DNA from: Bacteroidota bacterium
Lineage (GTDB): Bacteria; Bacteroidota; Bacteroidia; Flavobacteriales; Flavobacteriaceae
Assembly (NCBI GenBank): GCA_947468985.1
Contig: CANINJ010000045.1
Coordinates: forward strand, 1-10,834
Direction of reading: 5' to 3'
Length of the DNA: 10,834 nt
The position numbers and the translations under genes were made by a program. Below, one piece after another: positions 1 through 7,425 of the stretch (its first letter is position 1; the number at the start of each line of letters is the position of its first letter). A model generated the notes under the pieces. It worked only from the letters and a program-made list of their open reading frames with translations, was not told the DNA's origin and did not search any database.

Positions 1-156
1 AGCGGCGAAATCACACTAAATGGTCCAGCAGCTCGAAAGGTTCAAAAAGGCGATATCATCATTATTATTTCCTATGGAATATTAGATTTTGAAGAAGCCA
101 AATCGTTCAAACCTTCCTTGGTTTTTCCGAATGAAAACGACAATTCTTTAACCTAA
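1..156 (+). CDS. panD: Aspartate 1-decarboxylase, C-terminal part (5' end outside window)
   Basis: The first 51 codons form an open frame ending in TAA. They match the C-terminal part of the pyruvoyl-dependent aspartate alpha-decarboxylase: a SGEITLNGPAARKV stretch (family form: sG.I.lNGaAArkv), then GDIIIIISYG and a DFEEAK...KPSLVFP tail. The enzyme converts L-aspartate to beta-alanine for pantothenate and coenzyme A synthesis in the cytoplasm. The self-cleaving Gly-Ser site that makes the pyruvoyl group lies nearer the N-terminus and is outside the window, so activity cannot be judged here. The stop codon is 2 nt before the next gene, which suggests co-transcription with it. The assignment rests on recognising these conserved C-terminal motifs. 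Confidence 0.9.
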   Translation, partial: SGEITLNGPAARKVQKGDIIIIISYGILDFEEAKSFKPSLVFPNENDNSLT

Positions 157-158
157 TT

Positions 159-1121
159 TTGAAAAGGCAAATTAGCAAATGGTTGTCCATTTTACTCCCG
201 CTTTTTCTGGGGGTATTTCTAATCATTTATTCCTATAATAAATTCTCAGCAGAAGAAATTTTAGAAATAAAAAGTCATTTTATAAATGCCAATTACAACT
301 ATATTTATTTTGCCGTTTTCATTGCTTTTTTAGGCAGTGCTTCGCGCGCGTATCGTTGGAAATATGTATTAGATCAAATGGGTTATAAAACTACGTTTGC
401 TAATAATTTTATGGCCGTTTCCATTGGGTATTTAATGAATTTAACAGTCCCTAGATCTGGTGAAATTTCAAGAGCATTGGTGCTAAAAAAATACAATAAT
501 GTTCCTTTTGATAAAGGCTTCGGGTCCATAATTGCAGAGAGAATTATTGATATGATTATTCTTTTAGGATTTATTATTGTTGCTTTTTTTGTTCAATTTG
601 ATATTGTAAAAACGTTTATTCTAGACAAGTTACCACTTCAAAAAATAATTTTGCTTTTAGTTATTGGATTCGTTTTTTTTATTGCTTTTATCTTGATTTA
701 TTGCTATTCCAAATCAAAATTCATTATCCAGCTAAAATTAAAAGTTTCTGGACTAAAAGAAGGACTTTTAAGCATCGTTCATATGAAAAGAAAATGGTCC
801 TATTTAGGACATACCCTTTTCATTTGGTTTTCCTATATTTTTATGTTTTACATCGGGATTTTTGTAATTCCCGAGACGAATACACTCACTTTAGGAGCGG
901 TATTGACTTCATTTGTTGTTGGAAGTATTGCGATTGCCTTCACTAACAGTGGATTTGGATCGTATCCATTTCTTATTGCTAAAATCCTCCTTTTTTATAG
1001 TATATCTGAAACGGCTGGAAATGCTTTTGGATGGATTATTTGGACTTCCCAAATGCTATTATTAGTTTTTTTGGGTGCCATATCATTTTTACTTTTACCG
1101 ATATTGAATAGAAGCAAATAA
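159..1121 (+). CDS. Polytopic membrane protein, lysylphosphatidylglycerol synthase TM / UPF0104 family
   Basis: A 320-residue integral membrane protein with about seven or eight hydrophobic segments (roughly 8-25, 47-62, 129-147, 162-182, 217-237, 246-264, 290-316). It carries the family signature around residues 98-132: PRSGEISRA, then a short loop with an AERIID motif. This is the membrane domain related to the flippase half of MprF, but there is no aminoacyl-transferase domain, so lysyl-lipid synthesis is not implied; the function of stand-alone members is unsettled. The start is TTG at 159-161: upstream in this frame a TGA lies at 132-134 with no ATG after it, and the next internal Met is residue 74, beyond the first membrane segment. 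It follows panD by 2 nt, so translational coupling is plausible. A role in lipid or polyprenyl handling is inference. Confidence 0.88.
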   Translation: MKRQISKWLSILLPLFLGVFLIIYSYNKFSAEEILEIKSHFINANYNYIYFAVFIAFLGSASRAYRWKYVLDQMGYKTTFANNFMAVSIGYLMNLTVPRSGEISRALVLKKYNNVPFDKGFGSIIAERIIDMIILLGFIIVAFFVQFDIVKTFILDKLPLQKIILLLVIGFVFFIAFILIYCYSKSKFIIQLKLKVSGLKEGLLSIVHMKRKWSYLGHTLFIWFSYIFMFYIGIFVIPETNTLTLGAVLTSFVVGSIAIAFTNSGFGSYPFLIAKILLFYSISETAGNAFGWIIWTSQMLLLVFLGAISFLLLPILNRSK

Positions 1122-1181
1122 ATTATTATATTGCTACACCTTTTGAAGGACTATAAAAACATCGAAAACCCTAAGTAAATC

Positions 1182-2408
1182 ATGAGAAAATTAATTTTAT
1201 CCTTACTTCTTTTTATTTCTTTTCAATCCTATTCCCAAAAAACAACAGATACTATTGTCTCTCAAAAACTTAAAGAAGATCGAGAATTTACAGTCTCCTT
1301 GCCAGAATCATACGCAAAAAATAAAACTAAGAAATATCCTATCCTTGTTTTATTAGATGGTGATTACCTTTTAGATCCTTTTCAAGGCGCTCTAAATTAT
1401 GGCGCCTATTGGGATGATTTACCTGAAGTTATTATAGTTGGGATTACACAAAACAAAAAAGACGAACGCTATTCTGATTGTAATTTTGACCCAGAAACCG
1501 GTTTGCCAGAAGGAAAAGGAGAACGTTTCTTTGAATTCATCGGTCAAGAATTACTTCCCTATATTGAAAAAACTTATCGAATTGCGCCGTTTAAAATAAT
1601 TGCTGGACACGATGTTACTGCTGGGTTTTTAAATTTTTATTTATACAAAGACCAACCAATATTCAATGCTTATATTTCGCTAAGTCCAGAATTACCAACA
1701 CGAATGGAAGAAATAATCCCACAACGATTGTCAGCATTAAACCAACAGATTTTCTATTATCATGCAATTGCTGATGGCGATTTAAAGACTACTAAAGAGA
1801 GGATTACACAATTGGATAGCGCCGCCGCAACCATTAAAAAACCAAACCTAAATTACCTTTTTGATACTTTTAAAGGAGCCTCTCATTATTCACTTGTTTT
1901 GCATGCAATCCCAGATGCATTGTATCAATTTTTTGGAGTGTATCAACCTATTTCAGTTTCAGAATTCAACGAAAAAATTGCAATTCTTCCTTCTGGGTAT
2001 GTAAAATATCTTGAAAATAAATACGAAATAATCGAAAAATCATTTGCAATAAAAATGACTATTCGTATCAATGATTTCAAAGCAATTGAAGCTGCAATTC
2101 TCAAGAATAAAGCCTATAATGAGTTGGATGCATTGTCAAATTTAGCACAGAAAAATTATCCCAAAAGCATGCTTGCCGATTATGAATTGGGTTTGATGTT
2201 TGAAAAAAATGGAGACAACAGAAAGGCATTAAAATATTATCAAACCGCCTATCAGAAAGATGAAATTGGGGATTTGACAAAAGACATGATGCTTGATAAA
2301 GTGAGTGATTTAAAGAAAGGGTTTACTAAAAACGGTAAAGAAATTAAAACAGAAACTCCAACTCAAGAACCACCTGCAGAACCAATTCAAGAAGAAAAAA
2401 AACCATAA
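1182..2408 (+). CDS. Exported esterase-D-like alpha/beta-hydrolase with Asp at the nucleophile position and a TPR-like C-terminus
   Basis: A 408-residue protein with a signal peptide (MRKLILSLLLFISF, cleavage likely near residue 18), so probably periplasmic or secreted. Residues about 35-255 follow the putative-esterase (PF00756, esterase D/enterochelin esterase) layout: FTVSLPESY, YPILVLLDGD, then YIEKTYRI followed by IIAGHDVTAGFL and YISLSPEL. The nucleophile elbow expected to read GHSxGG is instead GHDVTAG (142-148), with Asp144 where Ser should be. His235 in GASHYS fits the catalytic His, and an acidic residue near 198-200 could be the third triad member. After about residue 285 a helical region follows, with one TPR-like repeat at 331-360, then a Pro/Glu-rich tail (389-408). 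It may be a pseudo-esterase or may use an Asp nucleophile as epoxide hydrolases do. It precedes radA by 1 nt. Fold assignment is firm, substrate unknown. Confidence 0.8.
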   Translation: MRKLILSLLLFISFQSYSQKTTDTIVSQKLKEDREFTVSLPESYAKNKTKKYPILVLLDGDYLLDPFQGALNYGAYWDDLPEVIIVGITQNKKDERYSDCNFDPETGLPEGKGERFFEFIGQELLPYIEKTYRIAPFKIIAGHDVTAGFLNFYLYKDQPIFNAYISLSPELPTRMEEIIPQRLSALNQQIFYYHAIADGDLKTTKERITQLDSAAATIKKPNLNYLFDTFKGASHYSLVLHAIPDALYQFFGVYQPISVSEFNEKIAILPSGYVKYLENKYEIIEKSFAIKMTIRINDFKAIEAAILKNKAYNELDALSNLAQKNYPKSMLADYELGLMFEKNGDNRKALKYYQTAYQKDEIGDLTKDMMLDKVSDLKKGFTKNGKEIKTETPTQEPPAEPIQEEKKP

Positions 2409-2409
2409 T

Positions 2410-3771
2410 ATGGCTAAAGTAAAAACCTCGTTTTTTTGTCAAAGTTGTGGCACGCAATATTCTAAATGGCAGGGGCAATGCAATGCCTGCAAGGAATGGA
2501 ATACCATTGTAGAAGAAATTATCCAAAAGGAAGAAAAAGTTTCTTGGAAACCAACAACTTCAGAAGTTAAAAAAGTTTCAAAACCTTTAAAAATTAAAGA
2601 AATTGATTCCACGCTTGAAATCCGAATGGATACTTGTGACGGCGAACTAAATCGAGTGCTTGGGGGCGGAATTGTACCTGGTTCTTTAATCCTTTTAGGC
2701 GGTGAACCTGGAATTGGGAAAAGTACTTTATTGCTTCAAATTTCATTGAAATTACCTTATAAAACCTTATACGTTTCTGGTGAAGAAAGTCAGAAACAAA
2801 TAAAAATGCGTGCCGAAAGAATCACGCCCAACGGTGATAATTGTTACATATTAACAGAAACAAAAACGCAAAATATATTTCGTCAAATTGAGGAAATTCA
2901 GCCTGAAATCGTAATTATAGATTCTATACAAACGTTACACACCGATTATATTGAATCTGCGGCAGGAAGTATTTCTCAAATCCGAGAAACAACTGCCGAA
3001 CTTATAAAATTTGCCAAAGAAACCAATGTCCCCGTGATTTTAATTGGACACATTACTAAAGATGGAAATATTGCAGGTCCAAAAATTTTGGAGCACATGG
3101 TAGATACTGTTTTGCAATTTGAAGGCGACAGAAATCACGTGTATCGAATTTTACGTTCTTTAAAAAACAGGTTTGGTTCTACTGCGGAAATCGGAATTTA
3201 TGAAATGCAAGGAACAGGGTTGCGCGAAGTTGCAAATCCTTCAGAAATTTTGATTTCTCATAATGATGCCACGCTTTCTGGAACCGCAATTGCTTCCACT
3301 TTGGAAGGAATGCGCCCCTTGATGATTGAAATTCAAGCGCTTGTAAGTAGTGCTGTTTATGGAACGCCACAACGAAGCACAACAGGTTATAACGCCAAAA
3401 GGTTGAACATGATTTTGGCAGTTCTTGAAAAAAGAGCAGGATTTCATTTGGGTTCCAAAGACGTTTTCCTGAACGTTACTGGCGGACTTTCAGTTGATGA
3501 TCCCGCAATAGATTTGGCAGTTGTTGCCGCTATTTTATCCTCAAATGAAGATATCGCCATTGGAAAAGATTTTTGTTTTGCTGGTGAAGTTGGGCTTTCG
3601 GGGGAAATACGCCCTGTAAACCGAATTGAGCAACGCATTCAAGAAGCCGAAAAATTAGGATTCTCAACTATATTTGTATCTAAATACAATAAAATTGCAA
3701 TGAAAAATACGTTCATTAACATCAGAATGGTGGCGAAAATTGAAGATATTGTAAGCGAATTATTCGGATAA
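2410..3771 (+). CDS. radA: DNA repair protein RadA (Sms), RecA-like ATPase
   Basis: A 453-residue protein, the usual RadA length, with all hallmark parts in order. The N-terminal C4 zinc finger has Cys10, Cys13, Cys24 and Cys27. A RecA-like ATPase domain follows with Walker A GGEPGIGKST (97-106) and Walker B IVIIDS (167-172). The RadA-specific KNRFG motif lies at 252-256, and the Lon-protease-like C-terminal domain has GGLSVDDPAIDLAVVAA (358-374). RadA acts in the cytoplasm on recombination intermediates, promoting branch migration with RecA. The ATG lies 1 nt after the stop of the upstream esterase-like gene and the stop lies 4 nt before the next ATG, so it is almost certainly in a polycistronic message. 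No motif appears broken. Confidence 0.97.
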   Translation: MAKVKTSFFCQSCGTQYSKWQGQCNACKEWNTIVEEIIQKEEKVSWKPTTSEVKKVSKPLKIKEIDSTLEIRMDTCDGELNRVLGGGIVPGSLILLGGEPGIGKSTLLLQISLKLPYKTLYVSGEESQKQIKMRAERITPNGDNCYILTETKTQNIFRQIEEIQPEIVIIDSIQTLHTDYIESAAGSISQIRETTAELIKFAKETNVPVILIGHITKDGNIAGPKILEHMVDTVLQFEGDRNHVYRILRSLKNRFGSTAEIGIYEMQGTGLREVANPSEILISHNDATLSGTAIASTLEGMRPLMIEIQALVSSAVYGTPQRSTTGYNAKRLNMILAVLEKRAGFHLGSKDVFLNVTGGLSVDDPAIDLAVVAAILSSNEDIAIGKDFCFAGEVGLSGEIRPVNRIEQRIQEAEKLGFSTIFVSKYNKIAMKNTFINIRMVAKIEDIVSELFG

Positions 3772-3775
3772 TCCA

Positions 3776-5728
3776 ATGCGAACAAAAAAACAAAAAGCCC
3801 TACTTTTTCTAAAATTCTTTGTCGGATTTATTGCGCTAAGTTTTGTGCTGCTTTTTGTTTTTCGAGAAGTACTTTTGCAAAAAGCAATCACAAAAATTGA
3901 AAGCAAATTAGCGACAGATTATACCACCAAACTAACCATTGGAAAAGCACAATTTGATGGAATTTCAGGAATAGAATTACAAAATATAAATCTCGTTCCC
4001 AGCCAAGCAGACACTCTTTTATCGGTAGCGAATATCAAAACCAAAATCAATCTTTTTAAACTGATTATTGGAACGGTGCAATTGGAAGGATTGGAAATGA
4101 ATAATGGATTTGTACAATTGGTTAAAAATAAAAAAGGGCGCAATTTTGATGCTTTTTTAAAACATAATAAAGACGATAATTCCACTTCCGAAAATCGTAA
4201 TTATGCAAAAACTGCCTATCGTTTGCTTTCAAAAATATTGAATTTAGTGCCAACAGAAATTCGTCTTGAAAATTTGTCTTTTCGGATGGACGATATGGGA
4301 CGAAAAGTGACTTTTGACATGAGTCAATTGCAATTGAAGGAAGAAGTTTTAGCGACTTCAATCAACGTTAAAACAAATACTTTTTCGCAAATTTGGAACA
4401 TAAAAGGAATTGCCAATCCAAGAGATAAAACCGCCGATTTAAAGTTCTTTAACGCTGACAATTCCAAAATAAAAGTGCCTTACTTGGACGAGCGCTTTGG
4501 GTTGTTTTCCAGCTTTGACAGCATTCATTTGAACGTAGAAAAAATTGAAATGGAAAGTGGCGAATTGCATATTGACGGTTTTACTTCTATTGTGAATTTA
4601 ACGGTAAATCATCCTAAAATTGCTACAAAAAATGTCGTTGTAAAACAAGCTCGTTTTGATTATCATTTATTGTTTGGCGAACGTTTTATGGCAATTGATA
4701 GTAGTTCAACAATTCAAATGAACAACGTCAAAATCCATCCTTTTGCGGAGTACAATACCGAAGAAGACACGATTTATAAACTTCGCATTGCCATTCCAAA
4801 GATGAAAGCACAGCAATTTATCACTTCCTTGCCACAAGGATTATTTTCCCATTTTGAAGGCATGGAAACCGAAGGTAATTTCGATTATAAACTGGATTAT
4901 AAATACGTAAAAAACAAACCCAACCAATTGGTTTTTGAAAGCAAATTAACCAAAGAAAATCTGAAAATTATCAAATATGGCGAGGCAAATTTATCCAAAT
5001 TAAATTCGGAATTTACCTATCGTGCCATTGACAAAGGTGTCTTGCAACGCCCAATTATTGTGGGAAGTTCCAACCCAAATTTCACGCCGCTAAATCAGAT
5101 TTCACCCTATTTACAAAAGTGTGTTTTAACTTCCGAAGACCCCTCTTTTTTTTCCCATCGTGGCTTTATAAATGATGCGTTCAAGCAATCGATATTGAAA
5201 AATATTCGCACCAAAAAATTCTCTCGTGGCGCAAGTACCATAAGCATGCAATTAGTAAAAAACGTTTTTCTGACCCGTGAAAAAACACTATCCCGAAAAT
5301 TAGAAGAGATTTTATTGGTTTATATTTTAGAAAACAATCACATTTCAAGCAAAGAACGCATGCTCGAAGTCTATTTTAATGTTATAGAATGGGGGCCAAA
5401 TATTTATGGAATTGGTGAAGCAGCAAACTTCTATTTCAATAAAACCCCTGCTACTTTAACCCTAAAAGAATGTCTGTTCTTGGCGTCAATTGTTCCAAAA
5501 CCCAAAAAATTCATGTACGAATTTAACCCTGATGGATTTTTGAAAGCATTAGAAAATAAAAAGCAACAATTCATCAGTAATTTGATGTTACGTCGCGGTC
5601 TCATTATGGCTGACGACACAATTGGGCAGAATATTCCTATGTCAATTTCTGGAAATGCCCGTACTTTTTTGAAGTTCAAAGTGCAAGATTCCATTCCAAG
5701 TGATTCCACTTTAGTAGAAGAATTTTAG
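3776..5728 (+). CDS. Membrane-anchored AsmA-like/GT51 fusion: peptidoglycan glycosyltransferase without a transpeptidase domain
   Basis: A 650-residue protein with one N-terminal membrane segment (about 10-30). Residues about 35-420 are rich in short beta-strands and begin like AsmA/TamB-type proteins (AQFDGISGIELQNINLVP near 58-75). The C-terminal part (about 425-580) is a GT51 transglycosylase domain: TSEDPSFFSHRGF (452-464, Glu454 the likely catalytic base), RGASTISMQLVKN (484-496), RKLEE (507-511, Glu511 the second conserved acid), KERMLEVYFNVIEWG (526-540) and YGIGEAANFYF (544-554). GT51 enzymes polymerise lipid II into glycan strands outside the inner membrane. No penicillin-binding transpeptidase domain follows, so it resembles a monofunctional MtgA-type enzyme with a large extra domain. 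It lies 4 nt after radA. The GT51 call is strong; the AsmA-like call rests on pattern. Confidence 0.87.
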   Translation: MRTKKQKALLFLKFFVGFIALSFVLLFVFREVLLQKAITKIESKLATDYTTKLTIGKAQFDGISGIELQNINLVPSQADTLLSVANIKTKINLFKLIIGTVQLEGLEMNNGFVQLVKNKKGRNFDAFLKHNKDDNSTSENRNYAKTAYRLLSKILNLVPTEIRLENLSFRMDDMGRKVTFDMSQLQLKEEVLATSINVKTNTFSQIWNIKGIANPRDKTADLKFFNADNSKIKVPYLDERFGLFSSFDSIHLNVEKIEMESGELHIDGFTSIVNLTVNHPKIATKNVVVKQARFDYHLLFGERFMAIDSSSTIQMNNVKIHPFAEYNTEEDTIYKLRIAIPKMKAQQFITSLPQGLFSHFEGMETEGNFDYKLDYKYVKNKPNQLVFESKLTKENLKIIKYGEANLSKLNSEFTYRAIDKGVLQRPIIVGSSNPNFTPLNQISPYLQKCVLTSEDPSFFSHRGFINDAFKQSILKNIRTKKFSRGASTISMQLVKNVFLTREKTLSRKLEEILLVYILENNHISSKERMLEVYFNVIEWGPNIYGIGEAANFYFNKTPATLTLKECLFLASIVPKPKKFMYEFNPDGFLKALENKKQQFISNLMLRRGLIMADDTIGQNIPMSISGNARTFLKFKVQDSIPSDSTLVEEF

Positions 5729-5780
5729 AAAGATTTTTTTACATACCAAACTTATCAAATGCTTCAAATTCTCTGATTTT

Positions 5781-5866
5781 GCGTGAGGGACTGTAGTGTA
5801 AAGCCCACAGACAAGTGCAGCGCAGCGGAACTTGGCGAGGACTTGAAGCGGAATGCCCGACCGAGG
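5781..5866. repeat. GC-rich block with two diverged copies of a ~25-nt unit
   Basis: This 86-nt stretch is about 60% G+C by hand count (52 of 86), far above its surroundings. It contains two imperfect direct copies: 5785-5806 (GAGGGACT-GTAGTGTAAAGCCC) and 5837-5858 (GAGGACTTGAAGCGGAATGCCC). Between them are a tandem GCAGC pair (5817-5826) and a CAAGT/ACTTG inverted pair (5812-5816 with 5830-5834). It lies just past the 3' end of the glycosyltransferase gene in a convergent gap. From memory it resembles a dispersed intergenic repeat of flavobacterial genomes; that could not be verified here. No coding role is supported. Confidence 0.6.
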
Positions 5867-5880
5867 TTTAGCATAGATTG

Positions 5881-5909
5881 CCTCGTTACTCAAATCGTTC
5901 TAAACGAGG
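5881..5909. other. Inverted repeat CCTCGTT / AACGAGG (hairpin)
   Basis: A perfect 7-bp stem joins 5881-5887 with 5903-5909 across a 15-nt loop. The same bases have alternative partners: CGAGG at 5862-5866 can pair with CCTCG at 5881-5885, and TCGTT at 5895-5899 can pair with AACGA at 5903-5907 around a 3-nt loop. It adjoins the GC-rich repeat and may be part of it. No T-run follows on either side, so it is not an intrinsic terminator by itself. Confidence 0.5.
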
Positions 5910-5921
5910 GAACGCCCAAAT

Positions 5922-5952
5922 AAAAAAGCTTCCAGAATAAACGGGAAGCTTT
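5922..5952 (-). terminator. Rho-independent terminator of the DUF4271-hemD unit, possibly bidirectional
   Basis: A perfect 9-bp stem, AAAGCTTCC (5925-5933) with GGAAGCTTT (5944-5952), encloses a 10-nt loop. Read on the minus strand it starts 22 nt past the hemD stop and runs into six T residues (complement of 5922-5927, three of them shared with the stem), the classic intrinsic-terminator form. On the plus strand the stem is followed by a weaker TTTGTT tract, so it may also stop transcripts coming from the glycosyltransferase gene. Confidence 0.85.
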
Positions 5953-5973
5953 GTTAAATGTATATATTGAATT

Positions 5974-6741
5974 TTATTTCTCTTTAACTTCTTTGTTTGC
6001 TTTAGTAATATATTTGTCTAAAGCCATTGTCATAGATGGAGATTCAGGAGTGGGAGCCATAATATCAACACGTAAACCGTGCTCTAAAGCTTCTTTTTGA
6101 GTAGTACTTCCAAATACTGCAATTCGAGTTTCTTTTTGTTGAAAATCAGGAAAATTCTTGAATAATGATTTGATTCCTGTTGGACTAAAAAACGCTAAAA
6201 TATCGTAATATACATCTGCCAAATCAGACAAATCACTCATTACTGTTTTATAAAAAATAGCTTGAGTCCAATCCACTTTTAAATTATTCAAGATAATTGG
6301 TGCTTCTGCATTCAATTGATCTGAAGCTGGCAATAGAAATTTTTCGTCTTTGTATTTCTTTAGTAAAGAAGTCAAATCAACAAAATCTTTTTGTCCAACA
6401 TAGATTTTACGTTTTCTGTACACAACGTATTTTTGCAAATAGAAAGCCACAGCTTCAGACTGACAAAAATATTTCAATCCTTCGGGTACTTTGTAACGCA
6501 TTTCGTCAGAAACTCTAAAGAAATGATCTACTGCGTTTTTACTTGTTAAAATGATTGCGGTGTAGTTATTTAAGTCAATTTTTTGAAGTCTAATTTCTTT
6601 CGCATTAACTCCTTCGACGTGAATAAAAGGTCTGAAATCAATTTTTACTTTATGTTTTTGTTGCAACTCAAAGTAAGGAGAATTCTCCACTTTAGGCTCA
6701 GGTTGTGACACCAAAATTGTTTTCACTTTCATATTTGACAT
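5974..6741 (-). CDS. hemD: Uroporphyrinogen-III synthase (HemD) family protein
   Basis: A 255-residue soluble protein with the two-lobed HemD pattern: AIILTSKNAVDHFF (62-75), DILAFFSPTGIKSLF (180-194), and a C-terminal block RIAVFGSTTQKEALEHGLRV (206-225) followed by PTPESPSMTMAL (230-241), corresponding to the family's Ig.tTa.al...Gl stretch. The enzyme cyclises hydroxymethylbilane to uroporphyrinogen III in haem and sirohaem synthesis. HemD sequences diverge strongly, so function is less certain than fold, and no other tetrapyrrole gene is in the window. Two ATG codons compete: one at 6741 and one three codons in (6732), giving MKVKTILVSQPEP, which may be the true start. It lies 11 nt downstream of the DUF4271 gene and is followed by an intrinsic terminator, so the two form a short operon. 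Confidence 0.82.
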   Translation of the reverse strand: MSNMKVKTILVSQPEPKVENSPYFELQQKHKVKIDFRPFIHVEGVNAKEIRLQKIDLNNYTAIILTSKNAVDHFFRVSDEMRYKVPEGLKYFCQSEAVAFYLQKYVVYRKRKIYVGQKDFVDLTSLLKKYKDEKFLLPASDQLNAEAPIILNNLKVDWTQAIFYKTVMSDLSDLADVYYDILAFFSPTGIKSLFKNFPDFQQKETRIAVFGSTTQKEALEHGLRVDIMAPTPESPSMTMALDKYITKANKEVKEK

Positions 6742-6752
6742 TTTCTAATATG

Positions 6753-7418
6753 CTAATTTTTTGTAAACCAATAATACATAAAATAGTAAGGTGCTATTTC
6801 AAGTGCGCAAAGATACAAAATAAAATAAAACATCTTACCCAATAGTATATTTTGATAATTTTTTAATGAAATTAAGTACGTAAACAAGTTAATTAAAAGT
6901 ACGAGAGTAATAAAAACGAGCAATAATCCTTTAGAAACGCTATCATAATAAAACAAAAAACAGTTTATAGGAAGTAAGAAAACCCCAATATAAGTTCTGT
7001 AACTAACTTTTTGTAAGTTAAATTGCTCTACAAATTCTTCAATATCAAATGCAGTTGCGATTATTAATTCTATTAAATACTTGGATAAAATATAAAAAGT
7101 AAGGAAAGTGAAAATCCGAATATAAATTAGCCAATCCGTTTTTGAAACAATTCCAAATGTATGTAGTACAAATTGAATAAAAAATGATAGGGAAATCAAC
7201 TGAACCACAAATAATGAAACCGTAAACCAACTCGACATTTGACTGGAATCACGATAAATTTTTATGTATTTATCAGAAATAATAAGCCTTGAGAACTCGT
7301 TAAATCGGTTTTCAAACATCGATTTAGCTATTGCGATTAATACAAATGCGAAAATAAATAAAGCGGTTGCCCAATCTTTATTTTCAACTATTCGAGGATG
7401 AAGTACATTTCCAATCAT
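6753..7418 (-). CDS. DUF4271 multi-pass membrane protein
   Basis: A 221-residue integral membrane protein with about five or six hydrophobic segments (roughly 17-33, 64-88, 97-121, 142-158, 164-184, 195-216). The C-terminal motif LYLCALEIAPYYF (201-213) is characteristic of DUF4271, a family of unknown function that I know mainly from Bacteroidota. It is the first gene of a leftward unit with the HemD-family gene 11 nt downstream. The pairing hints at a linked role, but nothing in the sequence shows a transport or enzymatic activity. The ATG at 7418 lies only 7 nt from a perfect TAnnTTTG promoter element. Confidence 0.82.
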   Translation of the reverse strand: MIGNVLHPRIVENKDWATALFIFAFVLIAIAKSMFENRFNEFSRLIISDKYIKIYRDSSQMSSWFTVSLFVVQLISLSFFIQFVLHTFGIVSKTDWLIYIRIFTFLTFYILSKYLIELIIATAFDIEEFVEQFNLQKVSYRTYIGVFLLPINCFLFYYDSVSKGLLLVFITLVLLINLFTYLISLKNYQNILLGKMFYFILYLCALEIAPYYFMYYWFTKN

Positions 7419-7425
7419 ATCGGTG

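Noticed and set aside
701..946. An 81-codon plus-strand frame inside the UPF0104 gene
   Set aside because: It is an out-of-frame shadow of a well-supported membrane protein and has no features of its own.
1122..1181. Possible promoter before the esterase-like gene (TATATTG at 1127-1133)
   Set aside because: It lacks one T of the TAnnTTTG element and no convincing -33 partner is visible, so the 60-nt gap may simply be within a transcript.
5146..5153. T8 run inside the GT51 catalytic motif (EDPSFFSH), considered as a phase-variable tract
   Set aside because: T8 and A7-A8 runs recur in this AT-rich window (for example 673-680), so the run is not unusual enough to claim switching.
5711..5893. 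A 60-codon minus-strand frame covering the repeat block (starts MSNEAIYAKPRSG)
   Set aside because: It exists only because the GC-rich repeat lacks stops in that frame, it extends into the 3' end of the glycosyltransferase gene, and it shows no domain or signal. I treat it as a by-product of the repeat.
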